DNA of 64,000 bases from Pomphorhynchus laevis (Eukaryota > Acanthocephala > Palaeacanthocephala > Echinorhynchida > Pomphorhynchidae), in the NCBI GenBank assembly GCA_012934845.2, contig WNNJ02002308.1:30673-94672 (forward strand), given 5' to 3'. The notes below the pieces were generated by a model. It saw nothing but the letters and a program-made list of their open reading frames with translations, was not told where the DNA came from and did no database searches. Positions 43,541-54,938 of the stretch are shown here, piece after piece; position 1 is the first letter of the stretch; every line of letters starts with the position of its first letter. The position numbers were made by a program, and so were the translations under genes.

Positions 43541-44180
43541 ACAACGAGCACATAGAAAACGATTGAATTTTTGAAAAAATATAATTTAAAATTATTTTTG
43601 GTAGGCAAAACATTTAGTTTTAAATTATTAATTCTTAACGAATGATCTAACTATTTTCAAAATATTAATTGTCTTTTTTCTGATACATCGTCTGTTATTT
43701 ATTAGTCAATACATACAAATTAACTTTTTTAAATTCCAATTTTAAATTAAGATTATATATAATCTTAAAAACATTTTTAATTTTTATAAAACGTATATAA
43801 ATTATCTATTATTATTTGTATTTAAATTTTATTTAAATAAAAATTTTATTTATTTTATATAATAATATTATTTTATACTTCTATATTATTATATACTTTT
43901 GTTATTTATTAGTCAATTCGTAAAAATTAACTTTAATTGTAACACAAATAACGAGCACATCGAAAACGATTAAATATTTCAAATAATATAATATCATTTT
44001 TGTTAGGCAAACAATTAAGTTTTAAATTATTAATTCTTAACGAATGATCTATCTATTTTCAAAATATCAATTATATTTTTTATGATACATAGTATGCTAC
44101 TCCAAAAAAGTAATTCGAAAAATCATTTTTTTTAAATTTACATTTTACATTTTAGCTAAATATAAATAACATAAAATTTT
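43541..44180 (+). repeat. ~407-bp-spaced direct duplication with Naiad-like termini
   Basis: AACGAGCACAT at 43,543 recurs at 43,950, and both are followed by TTTAAATTATTAATTCTTAACGAATGATC-type sequence (shared for ~200 bp with substitutions). Between and after them are diverged Naiad terminal stretches (GATACATCGTCTGTTATTTA near 43,681; GTTATTTATTAGTCAATTCG near 43,902). Confidence 0.7.
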
Positions 44181-44339
44181 ATGTAAACTTTTTGAGTTTT
44201 ATAACTATTTTTTATTATTTATTATTTTATAAACTATTTATTAATAAATAAACAAAGTATATTTATTTAACTTGATGTAAATAATATAAAATCGTTTATA
44301 ACAATTATTTATTATCTATAATTATTTATCATTTAATAT

Positions 44340-44855
44340 TTATTATCTAAATTTTACTTAGCATTTTTTCCAATTTATCAATAAAAATACGTACACTCAG
44401 TTAGCTGATCTGATTTGACGCTTAACAGATAGCCATCTAATATGAAATATTAATAAATATAGAAAATATATACTTTTTGAATTTTAAATATGTATTTTAA
44501 TTATAATATATAAAATAATTTATACGCATATCATAATATGTATTACGATATATATACAAAATTTGCAGACTTCAAAATTGTAAATTATAAATATCAATAC
44601 ATTACTGTAATATTGTTTTTGGAGTGACTGTTGTGCAGCTTTCTTACCTGGTTAACACTGACTCACTAGATGACTGTGCAATGTCATGATTTGACAGAAA
44701 CCGTGCCCTTGATCTTGTTAACTGCGGGCAATTATGATTTTGCGATTTTGGCCCATCCTTCATATTTTTGACAAAATTTGAAAAAAATTCCTTTATATCT
44801 TTTGAATTTTTTCCCATTATTTCTTTTTAAATGGATTAATCTCTTAACAAAATAG
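44340..44855 (+). repeat. Left arm of a ~0.5-kb inverted repeat
   Basis: Matches the reverse complement of 51,515-52,040. Landmarks: ACGTACACTCAGTTAGCTGA (44,386), GAGTGACTGTTGTGCAGCTT (44,622), CGTGCCCTTGATCTTGTTAA (44,702), TTGAATTTTTTCCCATTATT (44,801). Identity is high in the centre with scattered substitutions. Confidence 0.85.
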
Positions 44856-45400
44856 AAGAGATGAAAACGATTATTAATAATTGTTCAAGTTGCCTTTGAA
44901 TGTGGCGTTATAAGCGAAATATATCATTTTAAGATTCTATCGAATCTGGGCTTCAATCGTTACATGCTTTCATAATATTATATCAAGAAATTAATAATAC
45001 ATTAGCATACAAATTTGATTTAAATTAAAAAAAACCAAGCAAAAAATCGTTAAATATGTAATATATCAATTAATATATTTTTTATATCATAAAGAATAAA
45101 CATTTAAACTTTTATGGAGCTTTTTATAAACATAAAATAGTAAATAACAAACATTAATGTTTGTTAATAATAGTATACAACAACAAATAACTCTAAAACA
45201 GTAAATTATTTATTAATTCGACAAGATTTTATAATTCTTAACTTTGAAAATCTCAAGATAATTCTAGACAATCTCAAGATTAAAATATTTATTTTTAAAT
45301 TTATATGGAGTACTAAATACATATATTTAGTGAAGTGATTTGATTTCAGAAACATCTTAGGTTTCAAAAATTATTATCCTTCAGATATTTATATCTTAAA
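44855..45400. other. AT-rich spacer inside the inverted-repeat unit
   Basis: No ORF or motif recognised. Confidence 0.4.
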
Positions 45401-45401
45401 G

Positions 45402-45590
45402 CATACGAATTAGAACATTGCACATTTTATAGAATGCTCGCGAAATAGGTAAATGATCAATACAAAGCTCAGACTCATTGTATTAACATGTTCACGGATT
45501 TTGTCAAGGTTATATGGGACCTTTGAAGGAAGAATTACTGTTTGAAAATCTGTTTTTTTTATTAGAAAGCAGTATATCTAGTATGTTTTT
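45402..45590 (+). repeat. ~185-bp direct repeat, left copy
   Basis: CATACGAATTAGAACATTGC through TTTTATTAGAAAGC; recurs at 48,836-49,022 with ~10-15% difference by eye. The pair brackets the LINE-C-type remnant. Confidence 0.8.
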
Positions 45591-47159
45591 AAATCTTGTC
45601 TTTTTTATCTAAAAAAGTTTGGAAAAACTTTTCTCTCAAACTTTTTTCTTAAAAAATGTTTGAGAAATAATTAGCATACAATCGTCGCATCACTCCGCTC
45701 GCAGACAGAAATATATTTATAAAATAAATCATACAAACTTTGAACTGTCAATTCAAAGTCGCAAGTAAAAATGGACCCGTCACGTAGAACAGGCGGAGTT
45801 TGTCCTATATGTCATCTCACTTTTCGTTTAACAGTTTTCGTACTGCTATATAAACACGGCAAATAACGGAACTGTACCGGGTCAGGTGCCCCACCTCTCG
45901 AATTTCGTCACCTCAACATGCAAGTTACGGACAGCCATCCTGATTTTAACGATACATCTCGAATTAATGTCACATTTAACGATAAGATATCACCAGTTCT
46001 TAATTCCCGCCATCCAGTCATATCACGAATTCCTCGTAGAGCACGAAACACAGTAGCAACCACACTTCTGTGTACTTCACGCAATCAACACAAATTTTAC
46101 AAACGAGTCGAATAAAGTCGCCCTGTTCTTTTTTGCCAGATCGTGTCTGAATGTCACCACACGAAGGTCGAACTGTGACTACGGTTCCAGCCTGACCACA
46201 AAAATAAAAAAGTATCTTTGTCATTTGAAACATCTTCTCTATCGCTGCCTGCCGAAACACAGCCACGGCAAAAATACGAAAGTCGCAAGTCGACGGATGA
46301 TTTCATCACAAAATCCGCAGAAGATTACGCTCGCTTCATAACTAGGAAACTGTAAGAATGTGACGTAAGAGCAGCAATCCGCATAGCCTTTAATGACGAA
46401 AAATTAGCTCACTTCACAGCGGAAAACGCCGCGGAAATGCACATAAAGCACCGAATCTGATGCGAACCCGAAATTCACGAGCAAAGCTTATCTGATCATC
46501 TTGCCCCGTTAAGAACCTCCAAGAAAGACGTAGTCGTGACAATAAAATCGTTCATTTACGGCACCGCCAGAGGCTTCAATGAACTGCGACCTCGTCACAT
46601 ACAAGACTTTATCGGACTAGATGACTTAAACAAAAAAAGTTACCTCGTTGGCCAGCTCACAGAATTTGTCAACGCTGTCTTAAACGGTAACGTACCCGAG
46701 GCGGTCAGACCCATTTTCTTCGGAGCAAAATTCACTAACTTTAACAAAAAAGACGGCGGTCTCTAGCCTATCGCTATCGGTAATACGCTCCGCCGTATCG
46801 TGCAAGGACGGCATCACAACTTATACGAAAAGAGGCTTCTGCATGCTTATCCCCCATCAAGTGGAGTGGGAGAACGTTTCGGTGCAAAGCAGCAATGGCC
46901 TCAACGCGAATATTCCTGAAGGACCCCAAGAATTTCGGTTAAGGCCTACTTAAAATAGACTCCTCCAACGCCTTCAATTAAATCAGTCGTGCAAAAATCA
47001 TATGCGAAGTTAACTGATACATCCCAGCTCTTAAACGGTTCGTGAACAGATGCTACGCCTGTAAAGGTTTTTTGTATTACGGCGATCATCTGATACTCTC
47101 ACACGAAGGCGTATAACAAGGTGACCATCACACCCCATTGTTATATTGCCTCGCTCTCA

Positions 47160-47659
47160 ATCCTTTATTAAAACAGCTCAGATCTTGCTAAAACACCTGG
47201 TATCTAGACGATGGGGGAGTCGGCGGCCGGCTAGAAGATGTCATTCACGATGCCGAAATTATATCAGTTCAAGGCCCAAAGTACGCACTGTTTACCAATA
47301 ATTCAAAATGCAAACTGATCTCTGAGACGCTAAAAGCGTTTCAAAAAGGTTTTGACGTTCTCCTAAGGATCAAAACTATACTGCCATCTGAGTTCATCCA
47401 TCTAGGTGACGCCGTAGGAAATTCAGAGAGCATTGACGACTCTATCCGCCCCAAAGTATCAACACTGCGATTGATGTGCAGCCGTCTGACTCACGTCAAT
47501 GAACATGTCGCATACTTTTTGTTAAAAAATTGCTTAAGTACACCAAAGCTCCTTTTCTTACTGAGGTGTAGCCCCTGTGTTAATAGCATCGTTCTGTCAG
47601 AATACGACACTGTCCTTAAACAAGAATTAGAAAGAATACTAAATATCTCTCTTTCTTAA
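47160..47659 (+). pseudogene. RT palm and thumb of the decayed LINE-C-type element
   Basis: The frame reads WYLDDGGVGGRLEDVIHDAE, then LPSEFIHLGDAVGNSESIDD, SRLTHVNEHVAYFLLKNCLS and ELERILNISLS before a stop. YLDDG replaces YADD, as in LINE-C. Confidence 0.7.
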
Positions 47660-48058
47660 TCAAGCCAGGAGCAAGCCACTCTTCCAATTGACCACGGCGG
47701 CCTGGGAATCTTCAGTGCGTCTACCTTGGCAATTTCTGCGTACTTGGCGTCTTACTCATCACGTATTCACTCACGATATGCATGTTGCCGCCGCTCTTTG
47801 ATGGACATCTAAAATTCGGAACCGACGAGTTTCATCATCATGCAACCTGTGGATCTCTTCAGGTGGTTGGTGTCCCCTAACATCGTGTCATAGTTCACCA
47901 GGATGTCAGACAATAAAGGGTTATGCCACAGCTTCTAAACACATCCCAGGTCTACATTCCAGGCGAAAAGATTGGACACGCGCATTAAGCGCTGTTACCT
48001 TGGCCAACCTGTAAAACAAAACTTTGGAGCCTACGGAACCTGCCATTCAAATTAGTGT

Positions 48059-48493
48059 TTGATTAGCTGCCACGGAAGCGTTCCTGCAAGCATTTCCATT
48101 ATCGGCTGTAGGGACACTATTGCCAGACGAAACGTTACGTATAGCCATCGTGTTACGTCTTGGCGTAACAGTCTGTCCGCCACACTCGTAATCTGTGGGG
48201 CAAAAATAGAGAGCCAAGGCACACATGGCTTTCGCTGCCCCCGATCAGCTGGCCTTTTTGCTCGATACAGTATGGTCAACAAGTTCATCGCAGACGCACT
48301 AAGGAAATCCCACATTCCTAGCTGTCTCGAACCGATTGGTCTATCAAAATCTGACAGCAAACGCCCGGATGGCGTGACAATCATTCCATGGCAGAGAGGC
48401 AAACCCATCTGTTTAGAATTCACCTGCGTCGACCCCTTATCTGTCAGCCATTTAGACTCAGCAATAGTGAGATCCGGCGTTGTAGCAAACTAG
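48059..48493 (+). pseudogene. C-terminal nuclease-like region of the decayed LINE-C-type element
   Basis: A 144-codon open piece with GTHGFRCPRSAG, SKRPDGVTIIPWQRGKPICL and EFTCVDPLS. The H...C...RY(N) then RPDG...E/D spacing is that of the RLE nuclease of this group. Confidence 0.65.
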
Positions 48494-48835
48494 GCCGTAG
48501 ACAGGAAAAGACAAAAATATATTTCCATAGAATCCAATGGATATAATTTCTGCCTAATCGCTATTAAGACTTTAGGCGCGATAGGCCAGAAGAATCAGCG
48601 TTCTTCTCAATGCTTGGTAAATTACTGCGCCGTCACTGCGACAACCGTAAAGCCGGTTCGTATCTGATCCAGAGCGTAAGCCAGGCAATACAGATCTAAA
48701 ATGCTGCTTCAGTGCGCGGAACTTTAAGTAGTTTCATGCATTGAGGAAGATATAAAATAAATTTTTAGAAAACATCACGTTTCTAGTTTACCTATTTTAT
48801 TTCTATAACAAATGTTTTAAGTAAACTAATATCTC

Positions 48836-49022
48836 AATGCATACGAATTAGAACACTGCACATTTTATAGAATGCTCGCGAAATAGGTAAATGCTCAATA
48901 CAAATAAAGCTTAAACTTACTGTATTCACATGTTCACGGATTTTGTCAAGGTTATATAGGATCTTTAAAGTAAGAATTACTATGTTTTGAAAATCGGTTC
49001 TTTTATTAGAAAGCTATCTATT
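48836..49022 (+). repeat. ~185-bp direct repeat, right copy
   Basis: Begins GCATACGAATTAGAACACTG and includes ATAGAATGCTCGCGAAATAG and GTTCACGGATTTTGTCAAGG, the same order as the left copy. Confidence 0.8.
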
Positions 49023-49024
49023 TA

Positions 49025-51515
49025 ATATGTCTTTGTGACATATTTCCTTTGAACATGATATCTAGTTAGTCAAAAATCCACATACTTGATAGAAGCGTGT
49101 AGTCTAGTCAATTGTATTGATTGCCAGTCGCTTTTAGCGAAGGAAATAAATATTTAAATTTGCTAACCTAATTCAAATGAAAACTTATTCTTTTAATTAG
49201 TTGTTTAACCACCATTATTCGTTGTTCTAATAATACAATTTAATTTATAAAATTGAATGATTACAAATTGTAAATTAATAAAAGCTAAAATATTGTAGTT
49301 TTTGGTTATTATAAAAGATATTTATAGATTTAATAATTTACGTTTCCTGTAAATTTGATATTTTATTTCTATACAATTAACATGCATTTTACATCGGGAA
49401 TTGCATTGCTTGAAATATTTTCGGATTTTAAGGTTCAAATTGATTTCACTAGTTTCCAAAGTATGTATTATTTCGCGACGAATTTTGTTTATTAAAAATT
49501 AAATAATATATTTAATAACGTTTGCTGCAAATCTGGCATTTTATTTTTATATAATTGATACAAATTTTTATGGTGTTTTGCTCAATTGAAATAAATTATT
49601 ATATTTGCTTATTAAATGATTCGACAGTATTTAAGTTAAGCTCATGAATCACGATTATTAATGATTTATTCATGTTCCATTTCAATATTTTAAGATATTA
49701 AAATCACTAACCTTTTTGTATTTGACAGAAAACAATATTATTGTTCGCGGTTACTTCTTTAATAATGAGCTAGTTTGTAGTATTCGTCAAAATCGAATTT
49801 TCTCTGGACTGTTCGCCCATTTATTGACTGATTGTTGCGTGAATTTTGACAATACCAGCCAATCGAATTGATTCACTAAAATATTGTATTTACTGAAGTT
49901 ATAATTTAATGTTGTGAATTGACAACTTTGAAGATGCAGACAATTTACATTTAATTGAAAATCTATTGTATTCTAAATCCAGAGATAAAAATCGGTAGAT
50001 TGATATTGATCAAAGCTACGTAGACGTTTCATAAGTTAACTTTATGCATGTTCAAATAGATAATTATCTTATGTTAAATTGTTGTTACATTTAAACAATG
50101 AAGTGGATTAATAAAATTGCACATCTAAAGAGGCGACACTTATTTGTTAGCATTAAAGATTTATCACTAATTTTAGATTTATCAAATTTAATTTCAGCTG
50201 CTTTAGCAGTTGTCGAAGTAAAAAATACGGATTGGCATATATATCAGTACTGTAGGTATAATAAATCAGCTCTGTTATAAATCAGCACGAACTTATTGCA
50301 ATAGACGATTCAGAGTATTCGTATCAACAATTAGTAAATTACAAAGAACTTAGGCAATCAAGTATTCTTTGTCGTCGACATCAAGTAATGCTGAATACAT
50401 CCTACAAAGGAATTTTATATTTTTGAAAAGAAAATAATGAAATGTAACTGTCAATTTAGCTTATCTATCATTGCATGGTTTTGACGAAATAACGAAGGGA
50501 ATTTATTTAAATAAGAGTAATTTAATTACAGCAAACTTTGTCGTTGAATAAATGTTACAAAACATTTGATATTTCATTTTATATTTAAAACAAAATTGAT
50601 AACTGGCATATAAATATAAAATATTTATAAAATAAACAATACAATCTTTTGAACTCGTGAAATAGCCATAATAACAATCTTTTACGTTCTTCCATGAAAC
50701 TAAAAGCATTAAAAGTTAATAAATATTCTTGCAAGTGTATAAGCATATTAGAAAGGTAAATTTAGTATTTAAAAATACGTAAAATCGACAATTTAAAAGC
50801 TTTGTCAACGATAATTGTGTTTTGATTATTTATAAATACAACTTTATTTTTATTTTTTCGGTAATTTTAATATATTACAGAAAATTGCCTTCTTCAACTT
50901 TTGTTCATATCTTAGCATTATATATGAGTATATTCGTAGAACTATTAGTCATGATATTTTACAGCTATAGCATATACAGGTAAATTGAACCATGCAAAAT
51001 ATGCAAGTTGTTAGTCTTTAAAACTAAGTTTAATATAAATATTTACGTCTGATAAAATTAAAATTTATTTTCACACAAATTTGTTATTTGCGATTATAAT
51101 TTTCAAAATTACACTAACCAGATTCTGTCAAATCTTTTATTTTTAAATGATACAGAATTAATTAATGAAGTTGTATTTCTGGCGATCAACAAATTGCAAC
51201 AAGGTCTCCCTAATTCACATCCGTCGTAAGTGTTATTACTATTTCCTCAATATGAGATGAAATATATCAATTTACAAAAGTTAATAAAGAGTTAAACGAC
51301 AAAGATAAGAAGAGCGGCAAACTTTTTGCAAATATATTTTATTTTTGCAAATGAATTTATTGATTTTCAATTTCGAACATAATTTTTTGTAAATTTAATG
51401 ATTAATATTTTAACTTTAGTGGATTTAAACACCTTTATGTTGGATTAATGTCACAACAATTTAACATTTTAACGCAACTTGAATAATTTCTAACTTACCT
51501 TTTTTGCCTTCTTTC
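49025..51515. other. AT-rich interior of the inverted-repeat unit
   Basis: Only short open stretches (for example 50,098-50,280), none with a motif. If the unit is a transposon this is where a transposase might have been; none is visible. Confidence 0.4.
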
Positions 51516-52040
51516 TTGTCCAATTTTAACAGATTAACACAGTAAAATAGAAATAATGGGAAAAAATTCAAAAGATATAAGGGATTTTTTTCAAATTTTG
51601 TCAAAAATACGAAGGATGGGCCAAAATTGCATAATCAAAATCGCCCACAATTAACAAGATCAAGGGCACGGTTTCTGTCAAATCATGACATTGCACAGTC
51701 ATCTAGTGAGTCAGTGTTAACCAGGTAAGAAAGCTGCACAACAGTCAGTCTAAAAAACAATATTACAGTAATGTATTAATATTTATAATTTACAATTTTG
51801 AAGTCTGCAAATTTTGTACATATATCGTAATACATATTATGATATGCGTATAAATTATTTTATATATTATAATTATAATACATATTTAAAATTCAAAAAT
51901 TATATATTTTCTATATTTATTAATATTTCATATTAGATGATTATTTGTTAAATGTCAAATCAGATCAGCTAACTGAGTGTACGTATATTTTTATTGATTA
52001 ATTGAAAATATTGCTAAGTAAGATTTAAATAATAAATAAT
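51515..52040 (-). repeat. Right arm of the ~0.5-kb inverted repeat
   Basis: Reverse complement of 44,340-44,855. On the plus strand: AATAATGGGAAAAAATTCAA (51,552), TTAACAAGATCAAGGGCACG (51,651), AAGCTGCACAACAGTC (51,731), CAGCTAACTGAGTGTACGTA (51,966). Confidence 0.85.
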
Positions 52041-52269
52041 TAAAAATGATATATGATTGCTATATTAGATTTTATAATTTATACCAAGCTTAAAAATAAA
52101 ATTGGAATTTTTAAATTAAAGTTTATTTTATGATATGAATAATAACCAACAACAGTATATAATAATATAAAAGTATAAAATAATACTATTATATTATTAA
52201 TATTATAACATATAATCTCTAATATAAAAGATTAATAAGATTAAAAGGTAACATAAGATTTTCGTGTCA

Positions 52270-53100
52270 ACCATTGCTCCAGGTTTAGGTCGTTGAGGTG
52301 GTGTACCAACAAAACTACTCCAAACTACATCCTGGGCGACATTATCGTGTTCCTTTCAGATAGCCTAAGGTGTTCTTCTGCCAGTTTCGAGATTTCACCT
52401 CTCTACCAATACCGAGGTATACTTCCAGATCTCTTTCCATATAGTCCCTTCTGGAAAATCATCCTAGGAAGCCGATATCTAGAAATCCTAAAAACGTGTC
52501 CTATCCACCTAACTGACTTTTTTTGATGTACAAAACACCAACTTTAATCCTAGTCAACAACGGATGACCAAATTACTAACCTTATTTATAAGGCTTAAAC
52601 CAGTCACAACTCGAAAGAACCTCATTTCAGTCGCCGGTATCCGAGATCTTTTCCTTTCGGTTATAGATCTTTTCCTCAAGTCTATAACTATAGGATACGA
52701 TAAGAAAAACATAGCGCAGTAAATCGAAAGCTTCACCTGTAGACTTCACTCTCACTTTACCACGACTCACCTGTGCAAAGAACACATTGCTGCGTTAGCT
52801 AATCAGCTATGCTTTATTAATCCCCTTTATGTTCTTGTCGCCTCTTGAGAACAATATTCCCAAGATACATGAAGTAGTCCACATCAGGAAACCCCAATTT
52901 CCCTATAGGTGTTGTTATTAATACCTGAAGCCGATACAATCACATTAACACAGTCTTGGAGTTGGTAATTAGCATTTCTGTTTGTTGGAATTCCATCGTA
53001 TATCGATTTAATAGGCATTGTAAGTTCTCGAAACAAACAAGGCAACAAGACAACATAATCTGCAAAAAGCAGAGATGATATTTTGATGAAACCGAACTGA
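52270..53100 (-). mobile_element. RTE-group LINE remnant
   Basis: The minus strand reads IKISSLLFADYVVLLPCLF (RTE motif C, 'ISSLLFADDVVLL') near 53,080-53,130 and ERKRSRIPATEMRFFRVVTG followed by LSLINKVSNLVIR near 52,560-52,660. This is the same group as the remnants at 37.9 and 42.4 kb. Confidence 0.75.
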
Positions 53101-53104
53101 ATAC

Positions 53105-53224
53105 AAAAAAGGAATAAATTTTCAAAATATAAATACGTACGATTTTTGTACATTTTATACAAATATAGATTTAGCAAAAATTAAAGATGCATAAGAAAAA
53201 TTAATTAATCTTATATTCGGAAAA

Positions 53225-53228
<4 letters not shown>
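53105..53228 (+). mobile_element. Naiad RT scrap ending at a TA tract
   Basis: Codons for GINFQNINTYDF...LYTNIDL and LINLIFGKRYIYI. The copy ends exactly where the family's own TATATA codons (KRYTYICY) run into a (TA)n tract that precedes PLE-1. Confidence 0.75.

Positions 53229-53267
<39 letters not shown>
53229..53267. repeat. (TA)n microsatellite
   Basis: About 38 bp of TA between the Naiad scrap and PLE-1. Confidence 0.97.
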
Positions 53268-53269
<2 letters not shown>

Positions 53270-53744
53270 GCGCAGTAAATTAAAGAAAGTCATTGACCCA
53301 CACAAACATTACACTTCTCAGTGCAAAAATAAGAGATGTAAATGTTGTAAGGACATTGATAGCGGAGAGAGCGTAAAAAGTAGCACAACCTCTTTGAAAT
53401 ATCATTTAGGTAAATCGGCTAACTGTAAAACTGCAGGAGGTGTTTATTTCGCTCAATGTCGAGAATGTGCAGCTCAGTATGTCGGAGAGACAAAGCATCC
53501 CTTAAAAGACAGGCTGACTAAAAGACGTCACCATATAAAAATTGGGTTGAAGGCTGATGGTGCAGCAGCTCATACAATCACTGAAGGAAGTGAACACACC
53601 TTTACGTATAAATTGCTTGACGTAGACACTAATGACTGTAAGAGAAGACAGATAGAGCAACGTTGGATAGGAAGACTACATACTGATCAACCTCCAGGCG
53701 TTAATACAGATAAGCACATTTTTCGCTGGTGGGATGTGCCTTGA
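53268..53744 (+). pseudogene. PLE-1 C-terminal GIY-YIG endonuclease
   Basis: 158 open codons. The zinc-binding segment CKNKRCKCCKDI is followed by the GIY-YIG core GGVYFAQCRECAAQYVGETK and the downstream RRQIEQRWIGRLHT with its conserved Glu. This is the canonical PLE order (endonuclease after RT), unlike the Naiad copies. The frame is open from the TA tract to the stop but lacks the RT, so it cannot move by itself. The protein differs strongly from PLE-2. Confidence 0.88.
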
Positions 53745-53830
53745 AAAAGTATTTTGACATTTAGTGATCATTAATTTGTTTAAATGTGGTTATTTCACAA
53801 ACCAATGTATTTATATACTGTTGTAGATTG

Positions 53831-53861
53831 TACTGAAGAAGACCCCTCGGGGTTGAAACGT
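53831..53861 (+). ncRNA. Hammerhead-like core in PLE-1 3'UTR
   Basis: CTGAAGA, a stem with CCC/GGG (loop CTCG), then TTGAAACG. This matches the hammerhead order CUGANGA, stem II, GAAA reported for PLE terminal regions; position 7 (U to A) is tolerant. I do not see a convincing stem III with a UH cleavage site, so activity is doubtful. Confidence 0.45.
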
Positions 53862-54038
53862 TTAAAAGACAAAATCATTCTTATTTTTCGCTGGACTTGA
53901 ATTTATTCATATTTACATTGATTAAAGGTCTACTATGATCGCGAACGGCAGTCCACCTCAAACAATAAATATATATATATATAACCTTGATATTTAATGG
54001 AATCATTAAGTGATCCAAGACCACCGCTTCTATCGAGT

Positions 54039-54047
<9 letters not shown>

Positions 54048-54128
<81 letters not shown>
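54048..54128. repeat. (TA)n microsatellite inside the PLE-2 pseudo-LTR copy
   Basis: About 80 bp of TA starting at the family's own AATAATATATAT. Confidence 0.97.
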
Positions 54129-54130
<2 letters not shown>

Positions 54131-54151
54131 CAAACTATAGAAAAAACTGCG

Positions 54152-54760
54152 GTGTTTATTCCTTATCACCAAGCTACCAGGAACATTGCAAAACACCTGA
54201 GCAACGCATTCGGTAAAATAGAGCCAATTATTCGTGAGGGATTTAACCCACCAATGACATATTTCAAGAGAGGGATAAACTTAGCGAACTATCTAGTCCG
54301 AGCTGATCTTAGGAATAAATCAAGTAACACCCAAGTACAAAATCGCTCAAAGGCGTGCGGTGATAAAAGATGTGCTTGTTGTAAATCTATGGAAAATACA
54401 GAATACGTTAAATCCACTGTCACCGGACTATCGTACCGTGTAAAAGGTGATTTCACGTGCAAATCAGCTCATGGGATTTATTTTATGACTTGCACCGATT
54501 GTAATATTCAATACATCGGTGAGACGAACCGTCCGTACCATCTTCGCCAAAATAATAGACGGAACGATATAAAATTCAAAAGACAAACAGATGGAGCTGT
54601 TAGTCATATAATCGAAAATCCTGATCATCACTTTACCAGTGTGATAATTGAAACTGTTCCTGATGAAACTATAAGGAAACGGGGAGAATCCTATTGGATT
54701 GGACAGTTAATGACCGATCTACAAGGCTTAAATACAAAACATGAATATCACTTGCCATGA
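54152..54760 (+). pseudogene. PLE-2 endonuclease domain, pseudo-LTR copy
   Basis: 202 codons identical in protein sequence to residues 662-863 of the full-length PLE-2 ORF. It has no ATG at its start (the frame opens at GTG) and lacks the RT, so it is the pseudo-LTR portion, not a separate gene. Confidence 0.88.
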
Positions 54761-54844
54761 CAGAACAAAATAAGTAGAATAATGCGGAACTCTTCCAGAT
54801 CAAAAACGTGTATATATTTCAAAAATGTGTAAACTAGTCACCGC

Positions 54845-54878
54845 TTGATAAAGACTTTGTGTCGAAACGTTGCGTGTC
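54845..54878 (+). ncRNA. Degenerate hammerhead-like motif in PLE-2 3'UTR (pseudo-LTR copy)
   Basis: TTGATAA, GAC/GTC stem, GAAACG and a following GTGTC. Compared with CUGAUGA the core has paired changes at the positions that pair in the hammerhead (C3, G8 to U, A). Same sequence at 57,615-57,648. Homology to the PLE hammerheads is likely; cleavage is uncertain. Confidence 0.4.
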
Positions 54879-54938
54879 CTGTGCTCAATAAATAAAAATC
54901 CAGTTTGCGTCTTGTTTTCTTTAAAACCTTGATATTTA

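Larger units (their letters stand above)
45768..48740 (+). mobile_element. LINE-C-type RLE non-LTR element, decayed full-length-like copy
   Basis: Domain order matches LINE-C: N-terminal zinc finger (MDPSRRTGGVCPICHLTF, then LYKHGK and NCTGSGAPP), linker, RT motif B (EGV then QGDHHTPLLYCLALNPL), motif C (NTWYLDDGGVGG), IDHGGLGIFSAS, and a C-terminal nuclease with THGFRCPRSAG, RYSMVNKFIADALR, KRPDGVTIIPW and CLEFTCVD. Many stops and frame changes; ordinary fossil. The protein sequence differs clearly from the 8.7-kb copy, so it is a separate family in the same group. Confidence 0.75.
44340..52040. mobile_element. 7.7-kb unit bounded by inverted repeats, possible DNA transposon or foldback
   Basis: Two ~0.5-kb arms in opposite orientation enclose 6.7 kb that holds a LINE-C-type fossil between direct repeats and AT-rich DNA. 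No transposase motif is visible inside. It could be a large non-autonomous TIR element, or simply two copies of one repeat family in opposite orientation. Confidence 0.4.
53268..53960 (+). mobile_element. PLE-1, canonical Penelope-like element, 5'-truncated
   Basis: Only the C-terminal endonuclease and the 3'UTR remain, inserted at a (TA)n tract. The 3'UTR holds a hammerhead-like core (53,831-53,861). The 3' boundary is near 53,960, where another TA run begins. Confidence 0.88.
53984..54935 (+). mobile_element. PLE-2 internally deleted copy forming the 5' pseudo-LTR
   Basis: It begins with the first ~67 bp of PLE-2 (53,984-54,050, same as 54,926-54,993), continues as (TA)n, then resumes at AAGCAAACTATAGAAAAAAC (54,128) with the last 808 bp of PLE-2. 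The 808-bp part reads the same as 56,898-57,705. Full-length PLE-2 follows without a gap. Confidence 0.9.

Noticed and set aside
45402-49022. Reading the direct repeats around the LINE-C-type fossil as LTRs
   Set aside because: No TG...CA ends, primer-binding site, protease or integrase are seen, and the RT and nuclease are of the non-LTR type.
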